Of a stretch of DNA of 64,000 nucleotides, positions 8,716 through 17,641 are shown in pieces. Below the pieces are notes generated by a model. That model did no database searches. It saw only the letters and a list, made by a program, of their open reading frames with translations, and was not told the origin of the DNA. The position numbers and the translations under genes were made by a program. This DNA comes from Streptomyces sp. NBC_00704 (GTDB lineage Bacteria > Actinomycetota > Actinomycetes > Streptomycetales > Streptomycetaceae): the NCBI RefSeq assembly GCF_036226605.1, contig NZ_CP109000.1, positions 7,622,501 through 7,686,500 on the forward strand, read 5' to 3'. Every line of letters starts with the position of its first letter. The stretch's first letter is position 1.

Positions 8716-9276
8716 TTACGCGGCGGCCTTCTTGGCGCCCGAGAACGCGGCGAACGCGCCGATGGCGAGGAACAGGAAGGTCATCGGGTCGGCGGTCTCG
8801 TTCCAGCCCTCGGTCAGCACGTCGAAGTGCTCGGTGAACAGCGACGTCGCCGAGACGTTGAGTTCGTCGGCGCCGATCACCGCGATGCCGATGAGCTGGC
8901 CGAGGTAGACCGCTCCCAGCGACAGCACGGCGCTGAGCACGGGCAGGGCCGGGTTGGCGCCGCCGATCCTGCCTGCCGCGAAACCGATGACGAAGCCCAC
9001 GCCGACGGCCGCGTAGCCGATCTCGTACTCGGTCGCACCGACGATCCCGCCGTAGACGCCCGCCATGACCAGCGCGACCGCGACGGCGGCGAGCAGGCCC
9101 AGGGCGACGTTGCCGCGGGCCGGCGGGGTCGGAGGCATGAACGGGGCCGCGGGGGCAGGTGCGGCGGCACCGGCCTGCTGGGCGTAGGGGTTGCCGTCGG
9201 CGGAATGCGGAGTGCCGGCGACGGGCGCCTGGGCGAACGGGTTGCCTTCGGACGGCGGCTGAGTTGGCTGGGTCAT
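8716..9276 (-). CDS. Proline-rich N-terminus, multi-pass membrane protein
   Basis: 186 residues from ATG 9276. A cytosolic Pro/Ala/Gln-rich head (QPTQPPSEGNPFAQAPVAG) is followed by about four hydrophobic segments: VALGLLAAVAVALVMAGVY, YAAVGVGFVIGFAAG, LPVLSAVLSLGAVYLGQLIG and MTFLFLAIGAFAAFSG, ending AKKAAA. This layout is common in Streptomyces membrane proteins of unknown function. No transporter motif is seen. It is transcribed towards the terminator at 8631-8666. Confidence 0.8.
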   Translation of the reverse strand: MTQPTQPPSEGNPFAQAPVAGTPHSADGNPYAQQAGAAAPAPAAPFMPPTPPARGNVALGLLAAVAVALVMAGVYGGIVGATEYEIGYAAVGVGFVIGFAAGRIGGANPALPVLSAVLSLGAVYLGQLIGIAVIGADELNVSATSLFTEHFDVLTEGWNETADPMTFLFLAIGAFAAFSGAKKAAA

Positions 9277-9433
9277 GACAGAGTCCCCCCACGGGCTGCT
9301 GATGCGATGAGCGGCGTGATGTGTGCGCACGAGTGTGCGACAAGATGCCGAAGAGTAGCAGCAGGGGCGACCCTCTTCACCAGCAATTACAGGGACCGCC
9401 CGAGTGGGGGTCGGTCGATGGGCCGGCACCGGG

Positions 9434-9655
9434 TCAGAACAGCTCGTCCTGCACGGCGGGAACGGGACGATGCCTGGCGCGCCGGGCCGATGGCCGGGCG
9501 GGCGGCTCCTGGCCGAAGAGGGGGAGCGTGCCGTACTCGTCGGGTTCGGCGGGCACCGGAGTGGGACCCGTCCCCACGTTCAGACGCAGCGGAACCTCAC
9601 GATCGAAGTCCGCCGGCGTCATCGCCGGCCACTCGCGATCCTGACGTCCGCTCAT
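9434..9655 (-). CDS. Small hypothetical protein
   Basis: 73 residues from ATG 9655 with a strong GGAGGA site. The sequence is basic and proline-rich (REVPLRLNVGTGPTPVPAEP; ARRARHRPVPAVQDELF) with no membrane segment. It looks like the small conserved streptomycete hypotheticals encoded as single genes. Function unknown. Confidence 0.6.
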   Translation of the reverse strand: MSGRQDREWPAMTPADFDREVPLRLNVGTGPTPVPAEPDEYGTLPLFGQEPPARPSARRARHRPVPAVQDELF

Positions 9656-9890
9656 CGGTGTTCCTCCTCCCCTGCATCATCCCCTACCCCTGCCACCCGG
9701 CCGGCACGCCCCAGGCGAAGATCGAGGGCCCGCCCACGTGTGTGTACTTCGGCGCCCGCGATCCGCCCTATGACGAGCGCAGTCAGTGAGTTGGCCGCAG
9801 CGCGGTGGCCACCCTGAAAGCTCAATGGGCCGTAGCTCGCGGACCGGTGAGCATCCCCCGTCTTCAACCCCGAGGCGCAACGTGCGCGAG

Positions 9891-9921
9891 TTGACCCTCC
9901 CCTTACGTCAGGCTTGAGGCT
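9891..9921 (+). promoter_or_regulatory. MerR-type promoter with long spacer for the TipA-like gene
   Basis: TTGACC (9891-9896) is separated by 19 bp from GAGGCT (9916-9921). The 19-bp spacer is typical of promoters activated by MerR proteins. TTGAC (9891) and GTCAG (9907-9911) form an imperfect dyad in the spacer, consistent with autoregulation by the downstream MerR protein. Confidence 0.5.
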
Positions 9922-9945
9922 GTGTACCGACGAAAGGGCAGGTGG

Positions 9946-10746
9946 ATGAGCTATTCCGTGGGGCAGGTCTCGGCCTTCGCCGGGGTGACGGTGCGGACAC
10001 TGCATCATTACGACAAGGCGGGGCTACTCTCGCCCAGTGACCGCAGCCACGCCGGATACCGGCTCTACAGTGAGGCTGACCTGGTCCGTCTCCAGCAGAT
10101 CCTCTTCTACCGTGAGCTCGGCTTCCCCCTCGACGAGATCGCCGCGATCTTCAAGGATCCGCAGGTAAACCCTTTGGAACGGCTCCGGGCCCGGCAGCGG
10201 CAGCTGAGTGAGGAGATCGCCAGGCTGCAGCGGCTGGCCGAGGTGGCGGAACGGGCGATAGAGGTCCAGAAGACCGGGGTGTCCCTGACTCCTCAGGAAC
10301 GCTTCGAGGTCTTCGGTGAAATCACCTTCGACCTGAGCTATGCCACCGAGGCAGAACTGAAGTGGGCGCACTCGGAGGGACAGCGCGAGGCGATGGCGCG
10401 CGCGGCTGCTCACACCAAAGAGGATTGGCGCCAGCTCATGGGCGAGGCCGCCGCCTGGCGCGCGGAGCTACTCGCGGCCTTCGACGAGGGGGAGCTGAGC
10501 AACGGCGAGCGGGCCATGGACCTCGCCGAGGAGCACCGCTTGCACATCTCACGATGGTTCACCTCCTGCCCACCCGACATGCACCGGCGCGTCGCGGACG
10601 ACTTCGTCGCCGATCCCCGCGCATTCGCTCTGGTCATACCGCCGTCGCAGCAACGCCCGGGCCTGGCCGCCTACACGCGCAAGGCGGTTCACGCCAACGC
10701 GGACCGCCACGCAGGTGGCCGTACCGATTCCGAGGAGAATCAATGA
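9946..10746 (+). CDS. MerR-family regulator with TipAS-type drug-binding domain
   Basis: 266 residues from ATG 9946. Residues 2-70 are a winged-helix MerR domain (SVGQVSAFAGVTVRTLHHYD ... HAGYRLYSEADLVRLQQI), followed by a coiled-coil dimerisation helix (RLRARQRQLSEEIARLQRL). A C-terminal helical region (ELKWAHSEGQREAMARAA ... HRLHISRWFTSCPPDMHRRV) matches the TipAS fold, which in TipAL captures thiopeptide antibiotics. It probably activates its own promoter. Its TGA overlaps the ATG of the glycosyltransferase (10743-10746), so the two are translationally coupled. Confidence 0.92.
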   Translation: MSYSVGQVSAFAGVTVRTLHHYDKAGLLSPSDRSHAGYRLYSEADLVRLQQILFYRELGFPLDEIAAIFKDPQVNPLERLRARQRQLSEEIARLQRLAEVAERAIEVQKTGVSLTPQERFEVFGEITFDLSYATEAELKWAHSEGQREAMARAAAHTKEDWRQLMGEAAAWRAELLAAFDEGELSNGERAMDLAEEHRLHISRWFTSCPPDMHRRVADDFVADPRAFALVIPPSQQRPGLAAYTRKAVHANADRHAGGRTDSEENQ

Positions 10747-11957
10747 GGATCCTGATCGCCGCGGCCGGATCGCGCGGCGACGTCGCGCCCTACACGGGTC
10801 TGGGCGCCGAACTGTGCCGGGCCGGATACGACGTTGCCCTCGCCACCACAGACACCTTCGCACCCCTCGTACGCGACGCAGGGCTGAAATTTCGCAGCCT
10901 CCCAGCCGACACACGAGTGCGTGGCGGCGTCACAGGCAAACGTGAACTTATGCGCACCGCTGCCGCGTTCATTACCGAACTCGGTCAGGGCTTCGCCGAC
11001 GTGATGGACGATGGCACGGACCTGCTCCTGCTGTCGACCACCACGGCTCCGCTCGGCTGGCACCTCACCGAGGCCACGGGCACACCGAGTCTCGGCGTGT
11101 ACCTCCAACCCACCGCACCGACCAGCGACTTCCCGCCCGTCGTCACAGGCTCCCGCTCACTGGGCCGTCTCGCCAACCGAGCAACCGGACGCTTCGCACT
11201 GCGGATGGCCGACCGCGTCTACGAACAGGCTGTCGCAAAGCTGCGCCACCGCCTCCAGCTACCCCCGGCCTCACCCTCCGAGATGCGTCAACGACAGGAA
11301 CAGGCGAATTGGCCCATCTTGCACGGCTTCAGCACGGCCTTGGTGCCTCGCCCCTCCGACTGGCGCTCCGGCCTGGAGGTCGTGGGCAACTGGTGGCCCC
11401 CACACGGCGCGGCCGAACGGCTGCCTACCGACCTGGAGGACTTCCTGCGCGCCGGACCCCGACCCGTCCTCATCGGCTTCGGCAGCATGGCGTCCGGCGA
11501 CGGGGAACGGCTGAGTGAGATCGCTGTGCAAGCCCTGCGCCGCGCCGGGCTGCGCGGCATCCTCCAAGCCGGCAGCGCCGGGCTCGCCGCCGACGGGGAC
11601 GACGTGCTCACCATCGGGGACGTACCGCACGCCTTGCTGTTCCCACGGCTGGTCGCGGTGGTCCACCATGGCGGGGCCGGCACCTCGGCCGCCGCCTTGC
11701 GCGCTGGAGTGCCCGCGGTCACCGTACCGGTGACAGCGGACCAGCCGTTCTGGGCAGGGCGACTTGCCGCCATAGGCGCCGCCACCGACCCAATCCCCTT
11801 CCGATCCCTCACCGCCGAACGGCTTGCCGACTCACTTCACCAAGTAGTGAAGCAGCAGGCACACCGTCGAGCCGCCGAAAAAGCGGCGCAACATCTGGTG
11901 ACCGAGAACGGAGCTGGCCAGGCCCTCAAGTCCATCCAGCAGCTGACCGATGGTTGA
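10743..11957 (+). CDS. GT1 (UGT/MGT-like) glycosyltransferase
   Basis: 404 residues from ATG 10743. MRILIAAAGSRGDVAPYTGL is the N-terminal Rossmann start of GT1 glycosyltransferases. PVLIGFGSMASGD begins the C-terminal domain, and the nucleotide-sugar motif is VVHHGGAGTSAAALRAGVP followed by ADQPFWAGRLAAIG. These enzymes glycosylate macrolides, sterols or other natural products. Four-base overlap with the TipAS regulator suggests drug-inducible expression, perhaps inactivating a compound sensed by the regulator. That role is inference; no biosynthetic genes adjoin. Confidence 0.9.
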   Translation: MRILIAAAGSRGDVAPYTGLGAELCRAGYDVALATTDTFAPLVRDAGLKFRSLPADTRVRGGVTGKRELMRTAAAFITELGQGFADVMDDGTDLLLLSTTTAPLGWHLTEATGTPSLGVYLQPTAPTSDFPPVVTGSRSLGRLANRATGRFALRMADRVYEQAVAKLRHRLQLPPASPSEMRQRQEQANWPILHGFSTALVPRPSDWRSGLEVVGNWWPPHGAAERLPTDLEDFLRAGPRPVLIGFGSMASGDGERLSEIAVQALRRAGLRGILQAGSAGLAADGDDVLTIGDVPHALLFPRLVAVVHHGGAGTSAAALRAGVPAVTVPVTADQPFWAGRLAAIGAATDPIPFRSLTAERLADSLHQVVKQQAHRRAAEKAAQHLVTENGAGQALKSIQQLTDG

Positions 11958-12101
11958 CGCCAATCCGTTCCTCGTCCTCGTCGCTGCGCTTCTTCAGTCC
12001 GGGCACCGATCGGGTGACGGCTGAGGGCACGTGACAGGCCAGGCCCCCGGGTTGTTGATGGAGATGTCTGACGTCTCGACCAAGCAGCCCCGGAGGCCTC
12101 G

Positions 12102-12859
12102 TTGGTCATCTATCCACCCGCACTCGACGTGCCGCATGCGCTCGTGGAGTGGGTCACCATGCTCATCGTCACCCGCGAGGGAGACCGGCGCTGCAAGCTG
12201 CGACCGTCTGGACGCGCGATGGTGGCGCTCGTGTACTTACGTGAGCACATCACGTTGGCGCAGTTCGCCGCGGGTTTCGGGATCAGCGAGTCCACCTCCC
12301 ACGCCTACACCACCGCGGTCACCGACCTGCTCGCCGAGCGCGCTCCGGGCCTGCTCAAGACACTGCGTGAAGCCGACCCGGGACTTCGTCCTGCTGGACG
12401 GCACTCTCGCCGAGTGCGACCGCGTCGGTGACGGGCGGGCGGACCACTCGGCCAAGCACCGCCGCCACGGCGTGAACGTGCAGGTCGTCACCGATCCTGG
12501 CGGCCGGCTGCTGTGCCTTTCCCGCGCGCTGCCGGGCCGCGCCCATGACCTGACGGCCGCCCGTACCCACCGGATCATCCGTATCCGCGAACGCCAGGGG
12601 ATCCCCATCCTGGCCGACTTCGCCTACCAAGGAGGAGGTTCCTGGGTCACGACCGGCGTCAAGCGCCGACCGCACTGCGGCCTCACCCCCACCCAGCAGA
12701 CCGCGAACCGGGCGTTGGCCCGAACCCGCGCCCCGGTCGAGCGCGGTGTTGCCCGCCTCAAGTCCTGGAGGATCTTCCGTCAGGCCCACTGCAACCCAAA
12801 CTGCGTGACGTCAATTGCCAAAGCCGTACTCACTACTCACCCTGGAGCGGCACCGCTGA
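12102..12859 (+). pseudogene. Decayed IS5-family transposase
   Basis: The frame from TTG 12102 (CGGAGG upstream) gives VIYPPALDVPHALVEWVTM, then HITLAQFAAGFGISESTSHA. One extra G in the GGG at 12380-12382 shifts it, and FVLLDGTLAECDRVGDGRA and HGVNVQVVTDPGGRLL continue in another frame. A second disturbance near 12838 separates SIAKAVLT from the expected LTLERHR end (stop 12857-12859). DDE-type residues (DGTL, LADFAYQG, ERGVARLKSW) remain recognisable. No inverted repeats were confidently found. It is a dead relative, not a copy, of the neighbouring transposase. Confidence 0.85.
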
Positions 12860-12870
12860 AGAACCTCAGT

Positions 12871-13766
12871 GAACCTCTTTCATCCTGGGGTCTGAGGAGT
12901 GAAACAGGCTGGTCAGCGTGGTGGTGACGTAGCGAAGCCCCTCGTCGTTGGTGTGGTGATCTCACTCAACACGCCGACGGCCGGGGGCTTCGTTGGTTCC
13001 GTATCCTTCCATGCTCGACGTCCCGTACGAGCTGGTCGAGCATGTCTCCTGGCTCGTCTACACCCGAAGGCGTGAACTTCGCTCACCATGGCGGAAGTTG
13101 AGCTGCTTCAAGCAGGCCCTGCTGGCACTGGCCCACCTGCGGAAGAACGAGACGTTCGCACAGATCGGCGCCGGTTTCGGGGTGTCGGAAGCGACGGCCT
13201 GGCGCTACGTCGACGAGACGCTTGAGGTCCTGGCCGCCTGGGCGCCGGGCCTGCACGAGGCCCTGGTCGGGCTGGGCGAGGGCGACTTCGTCATCGTCGA
13301 CGGGACGCTCATCCCGACCGACCGCATCAAGGCGGACGAGCCTTACTACTCCCAGAAGCACCGCAAGCACGGCATGAACGTACAGGTCATCGCGGCCCCG
13401 GACGGCACACCACTGTGGTTCTCACGCGCGACACCAGGACGTACCCATGACCTCACCGCGGCCCGCGCCCACGGCATCATCCAAGCGTGCCTGACCCGAC
13501 AGATCCTCGTCCTCGCGGACCGGGCCTACCAGGGTGCCGGCGCCACTGTCCGCACCCCCTATTACCACCACAACGAACAGCCCGAGCACTACCAGGAGTT
13601 CAACCGTGACCACGCCCGGCTGCGGGCTCCCGGCGAACGCGCCTTCGCGCAGCTGAAGTCCTGGCGACTCTTACGGCGAGCCCGATGTTCCACCCGGCGT
13701 ATTGGCACCGCCGTCCAAGCCATCCACACACTCTTGACCTGCGACTATTCAGGATGAAAGAGGTTC
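12871..13766 (+). mobile_element. Intact IS5-family insertion sequence, 896 bp
   Basis: The ends are perfect 17-bp inverted repeats, GAACCTCTTTCATCCTG at 12871-12887 and its complement at 13750-13766. They are flanked by the same trinucleotide AGT at 12868-12870 and 13767-13769, read as the target duplication. One transposase gene fills most of the element. It inserted between the decayed transposase and the 3' end of the DUF4246 gene. Removing it and one AGT leaves that gene's CAC TGA end unchanged. Confidence 0.88.
12993..13757 (+). CDS. IS5-family transposase (DDE superfamily), full length
   Basis: 254 residues from TTG 12993. An N-terminal helix-turn-helix region (ETFAQIGAGFGVSEATAWRY) precedes the DDE_Tnp_4-type catalytic core. 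The three acidic positions lie in VDGTLIPTDR, LADRAYQGAG and GERAFAQLKSWR. It catalyses DNA cleavage and strand transfer at the element's 17-bp ends. The frame ends 9 bp inside the right inverted repeat. All motifs are intact, so it is potentially active. Confidence 0.93.
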   Translation: MVPYPSMLDVPYELVEHVSWLVYTRRRELRSPWRKLSCFKQALLALAHLRKNETFAQIGAGFGVSEATAWRYVDETLEVLAAWAPGLHEALVGLGEGDFVIVDGTLIPTDRIKADEPYYSQKHRKHGMNVQVIAAPDGTPLWFSRATPGRTHDLTAARAHGIIQACLTRQILVLADRAYQGAGATVRTPYYHHNEQPEHYQEFNRDHARLRAPGERAFAQLKSWRLLRRARCSTRRIGTAVQAIHTLLTCDYSG

Positions 13767-15273
13767 AGTGCTCGCAGAGCGAGAACTCCCGTTCATAGAG
13801 CTGCTCGTTGTGTTCGCCGACGAAGTACTTGCGCTCCTGCATGAGTTCTTCGCGATAGGCCTTGGCCTGGTCGAGCGTCATGGTCGATGTGGGGGACCAG
13901 GGTTGTTGGGGCGGCACGTCGGACGTGGAGACGATTCTCTCCGACGGGTCGACCAGGAAGAAGGCCAGGATTTTTCGGTGTCCGGGGCGGGTCGGGTCGG
14001 CGAGGCGGAATGAGCCGACGCGGTGCTGCAAGACGTTCGGGAAGGCAAGGCAACGGCCCGCTGGTGTGGCTGTCGAGCCCAGAACCTGATTCAGCGCGTC
14101 TTCGTTCTCGAGCCCGTAGACCTCGCGCAGACCGTTGTCGTCGTTCTGGGCGTATTCCGGATCGTCGAGCGCCGTCCGGAAACTCAGCCGGCTTTCCGTG
14201 ATGTTCTCGCTGTCCCAGTAGTAAATGCCCGTGGAGACGATCCGCTCGTTCAACATCCCCTCGACATGCCAGGAACCGCCGGAGTACTCGGGCTTTTCCG
14301 GAGTGAGGTGAATGGTGGCGAGTTTGACGATGATCTGGAGGCCGCGGCCGCCCAGGTCGACGCGGGAGGAGCCGTCGGGAACCTCGGGCGAGGTGAAGAC
14401 CGGGGCGTCCGGGACGACCGGACGTCGGTTCTCCCACCAGTCGTCCTGGGCCGTTTCCCATGCGCTGAGCGCTTCCGCATAGGCCTCGGCGTCACTGTAG
14501 GAGGCCTTGTCCGGATACTCCGGCTCCGAGTCGTACCACCCGTAGGGGTCGGCCTGGATCCGCAGGGGCCGCGGATGACGCAGATCGGTGAGCACGTTCT
14601 CGAAAAGCGGGAGCAAGCGCCCGAACAATTGCGGCAGCACCGACGCCAGTTCACCATGATTTTCGGGGTGCACGTTGTTGACGTAGGAGCGGAAGGCGAC
14701 TTCACCGTCCGAGTCGACGTCCACGTCCGTGGGCAGCCACTGGAACCTCTCCGAGAACTCGTACCGGGAGTACTGGTTCGTGGGGTTCTGCCAAGCCCGC
14801 TCGGGCGCCTTGCTCGCTTCTCTCACCAGGCAGAACAGCGAGGGATGAACCAGGTCCAGCACCTGGCCGTCAGACCCCGGGTGCCAGTCCTGTTCCGACG
14901 CGGGAACCTGCTCCAGAACCTCGACCGCCTTGCGGAGCCGGGACCTCAGCTCGTCGTCGACGAGGGTGTCCGAATGCCACACCCCGTCGACGGCGGAGGC
15001 CTCGATGCCGGTTCGTTCATCCCGTAGAGAGGCGTAGTGTCGGAGTTCGTCCAACACATAGCGGACTTGCGCTTCGCTGAGGCCCTGGGAGAGCGCTTCT
15101 CGCGTCCATCTGGCCACGATGTCGGTGTCGTTCATTTTGTTGAACCAATCCGGCTTCGACCGAATCAGCGAGCTGCACTGCATCATGTGGAGTTCCCGCA
15201 GCGTTCGGGGCGTGGCGAACGCTGTGCAGCGAGAGGATTGAAAGGGCAGCGGGAATGGAGACAGGTCGGTCAA
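13765..15273 (-). CDS. DUF4246 protein, putative Fe(II)/2-oxoglutarate-type oxygenase
   Basis: 502 residues from TTG 15273 (GGGAGG upstream). It matches DUF4246, best known in fungi and sporadic in bacteria. The C-terminal half has HVEG (His336, Glu338) and LQHRVGSFRLADP (His417), then PGHRKILAFFLVDP (Arg433), an H-x-E...H...R set fitting a cupin-fold Fe(II)/2OG oxygenase. The N-terminal part contains FAT followed by PRTLRELHMMQCSSLIRSKP. Its stop codon (13765-13767) coincides with the right end of the IS and the target duplication. Substrate unknown. Sporadic distribution and flanking transposases suggest horizontal gain. Confidence 0.85.
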   Translation of the reverse strand: MTDLSPFPLPFQSSRCTAFATPRTLRELHMMQCSSLIRSKPDWFNKMNDTDIVARWTREALSQGLSEAQVRYVLDELRHYASLRDERTGIEASAVDGVWHSDTLVDDELRSRLRKAVEVLEQVPASEQDWHPGSDGQVLDLVHPSLFCLVREASKAPERAWQNPTNQYSRYEFSERFQWLPTDVDVDSDGEVAFRSYVNNVHPENHGELASVLPQLFGRLLPLFENVLTDLRHPRPLRIQADPYGWYDSEPEYPDKASYSDAEAYAEALSAWETAQDDWWENRRPVVPDAPVFTSPEVPDGSSRVDLGGRGLQIIVKLATIHLTPEKPEYSGGSWHVEGMLNERIVSTGIYYWDSENITESRLSFRTALDDPEYAQNDDNGLREVYGLENEDALNQVLGSTATPAGRCLAFPNVLQHRVGSFRLADPTRPGHRKILAFFLVDPSERIVSTSDVPPQQPWSPTSTMTLDQAKAYREELMQERKYFVGEHNEQLYEREFSLCEH

Positions 15274-15672
<399 letters not shown>

Positions 15673-16137
15673 ATGTTCAAGACGGCGAAGCCCACCATCG
15701 GCCTGCTCGCAACGGCAGTGCTGCTCACCGGGTGCGGCGGCGAGGAGAAGGACGCAGGCGCCGCAGCAAAGACCGGCGAGGTGTCACCGAGCGCCTCCGC
15801 GAGCGGCGGGGCGGGGGGTCCGTCCTCGGGGAAGAAGGGCGTCACGCACGAGGTGGTCTTCGAAGTGGGCGGTAAGGGTGCGACCCGGGTCATGTGGATC
15901 GGGAACACCAACCACTTCGAGCAAGTGACGCTGCCCTGGACGAAGACGGAGTCGGTGCAACTGGAGGGCGCCGAGCTGAAGGTCGGCCTCCTCGTGTCGG
16001 TGGTACCGGGTTACGTCAAGGGGCCGGACGGGCTGCTTAAGCTCGCCCCGTGCTCGATCAAGGTCGACGGCAAGCAGGTCGCCGACAATCAGGACGGCAA
16101 GTCGCCAGGTCCCTGCGAGTTCAAGCTCAAGGGCTGA
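15673..16137 (+). CDS. MmpS-like secreted lipoprotein
   Basis: 154 residues from ATG 15673. The signal peptide ends in the lipobox LLTGC (Cys at about residue 21), so the protein should be lipid-anchored outside the membrane. A Ser/Gly-rich linker leads to a single beta-domain: HEVVFEVGGKGATRVMW ... EQVTLPWTKTESVQ ... CSIKVDGKQVADNQDGK. This arrangement resembles MmpS-type transport accessory proteins, but no MmpL-like RND transporter adjoins. Function beyond an envelope lipoprotein is not established. Confidence 0.8.
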   Translation: MFKTAKPTIGLLATAVLLTGCGGEEKDAGAAAKTGEVSPSASASGGAGGPSSGKKGVTHEVVFEVGGKGATRVMWIGNTNHFEQVTLPWTKTESVQLEGAELKVGLLVSVVPGYVKGPDGLLKLAPCSIKVDGKQVADNQDGKSPGPCEFKLKG

Positions 16138-16189
16138 CGACCGGTGCCCCGCCGTCCACGCGCCTTCGCCGGACTCCGGCAGGGCATGT

Positions 16190-16221
16190 GCGCGTGCTCG
16201 ACACACCGGTCGAGCACGCGC
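16190..16221 (+). terminator. Hairpin terminator after the lipoprotein gene
   Basis: GCGCGTGCTCGA (16190-16201) pairs perfectly with TCGAGCACGCGC (16210-16221) around an 8-base loop, 52 bp after the lipoprotein stop. Confidence 0.65.
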
Positions 16222-16833
16222 CCCGCGACGGGCGACGCGCTGGGCATGCCGGCGGCCCAGCGGGCAACCGCCGTCCGCGAGCCGAGAGTTCCGACCGCGC
16301 AAATCGCGGGCGATGGTGGTGTGCCCGAGGCGAGCGGACGCGGCAGCCTCCCCTCGGCCACCCGCACCAGCCGTGGCAACGCGGGGCGGGCGGTCGTCGG
16401 CGGGCCGTCGATTCAGTTCAGGGCGGTCGCCCATGTGGTCAGGGCGGTGAAGAGCCGGTGATCAGGGCGTGCGCGAGGTAGTCCGTGCGGACGGCCGGCG
16501 TCCAGCCCGACGTCCGGTGGGCGAGGGCGGCGAGAGCGAGGGGGACCATTCGCACTGCCCTGCTCCCTGATCGATCTCTGTGACAACTCTTTGCGACGAC
16601 GCCTTCGGCAGCTCGCTGCGACGAGCCGGCCGCTCCCGCTCCGGCGTCGGCTCCGGCGCCGGCAGCCGTCCTGGACGCGGCGCATCCTGATGTGACAGGA
16701 GTCCGGTCCGGCCCGAGCACCGGAACATCATCGTCGATCATGAGGTACGGGCGTGGCGCTCCTGGGGATGCGCAGTCCGGTCACGGCGTCGAAGAAGCCG
16801 TCGTGAGGCCGTCGTGAGGCCGTCAAGGCACCG
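16222..16833. other. About 600 bp without a supported gene; possible decayed minus-strand fragment
   Basis: On the minus strand at about 16565-16413, two frames read LALAALAHRTSGWTPAVRTD + YLAHALITG and then LFTALTTWATALN with a stop at 16413. One base change would join them. This could be the C-terminal remnant of a lost gene, but I cannot name a family. Nothing else in the stretch is supported. Confidence 0.35.
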
Positions 16834-17562
16834 TCATGAGTCGGTCAACTCGGCGACGAGGCTGGCGAATTCGGCGCGTTGGCGGCCGGTCAGCGAGGCG
16901 TAGAGCGGGGCCTGCAACGCGTCGGTGAGGTGCTCAGCTCGTCTCCGTCGGGGGACCAGCGGTGCGGCGACGGGGCGCGGCTCCGGCCAGCCGTAGCGGC
17001 CCGCCTGCTCGGCGCCGAGATTGATGATCATGGCGTCACGGGCGCTCAGTCCGCTCAGGCGCACCGCCGCCAGATGGCAGGAACCACGGTGTTCCCGCAG
17101 GACGTGGACGCGCTGCATGGCCGCACCGACCGGGTCGTCGGCGGGGCAGGGCTGCGCCCTCCAGCCCGCGAACAGCGGCAGCGCGTCGGCGTCGGCGGCG
17201 TCGATCAGTTGCTGCGCCAGGCGGTTGAAGTGCTCCACGTCGGCGTCGGGGGGAATGTGGGCGCGTCCCCACTCGCGGACGGCTTCCGCATAGCAGGCGG
17301 CGGCCTCCTCCGCCGGCATCACGGGCCGCCCCGCCAGCCAGCCCGCTGTGATCAGGTCAGGGCCGAGAAAGCCCTGCACTGCCTGGACCACCGGGACCGG
17401 CGCCTCGCCGAGCACCCCGAACCGGCCGCGGCAGTAGAAGCCGCGGCCTGCGGGGAAGCCGGCCCGCAGGCCCACGGCCGCGGTCGTCTCGTCGGACATG
17501 AACTCGTCGCCGAAGTCGTGCAGGGGCCGGGCGACGGCGGCGATGCAGTCGAGGATTTGCAT
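16834..17562 (-). CDS. SCO6745-like hypothetical protein
   Basis: 242 residues from ATG 17562. It shows the SCO6745-type pattern: AAVARPLHDFGDEFMSDETT ... GLRAGFPAGRGFYCRGRFGV ... YAEAVREWGRAHIPP ... CHLAAVRLSGLSARDAMIIN. These are soluble helical proteins of unknown activity found throughout Streptomyces. It diverges from a LysR regulator across about 80 bp that contains the dyad at 17624-17634, so it is the likely LysR target. Confidence 0.75.
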   Translation of the reverse strand: MQILDCIAAVARPLHDFGDEFMSDETTAAVGLRAGFPAGRGFYCRGRFGVLGEAPVPVVQAVQGFLGPDLITAGWLAGRPVMPAEEAAACYAEAVREWGRAHIPPDADVEHFNRLAQQLIDAADADALPLFAGWRAQPCPADDPVGAAMQRVHVLREHRGSCHLAAVRLSGLSARDAMIINLGAEQAGRYGWPEPRPVAAPLVPRRRRAEHLTDALQAPLYASLTGRQRAEFASLVAELTDS

Positions 17563-17623
17563 GGGCCGAAGATCGCCCACACCGAATCAGCAGGTCAAGG
17601 GGGTGTTTTCTGACGCAACCCGT

Positions 17624-17634
17624 TAGGTAACCTA
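17624..17634. promoter_or_regulatory. LysR-type operator candidate (TAGGTAACCTA)
   Basis: TAGGT-A-ACCTA is a perfect 5-1-5 dyad with the T...A ends of LysR boxes. It lies 8 bp upstream of the LysR start and 62 bp upstream of the divergent SCO6745-like gene. Confidence 0.45.
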
Positions 17635-17641
17635 TCGAGTC

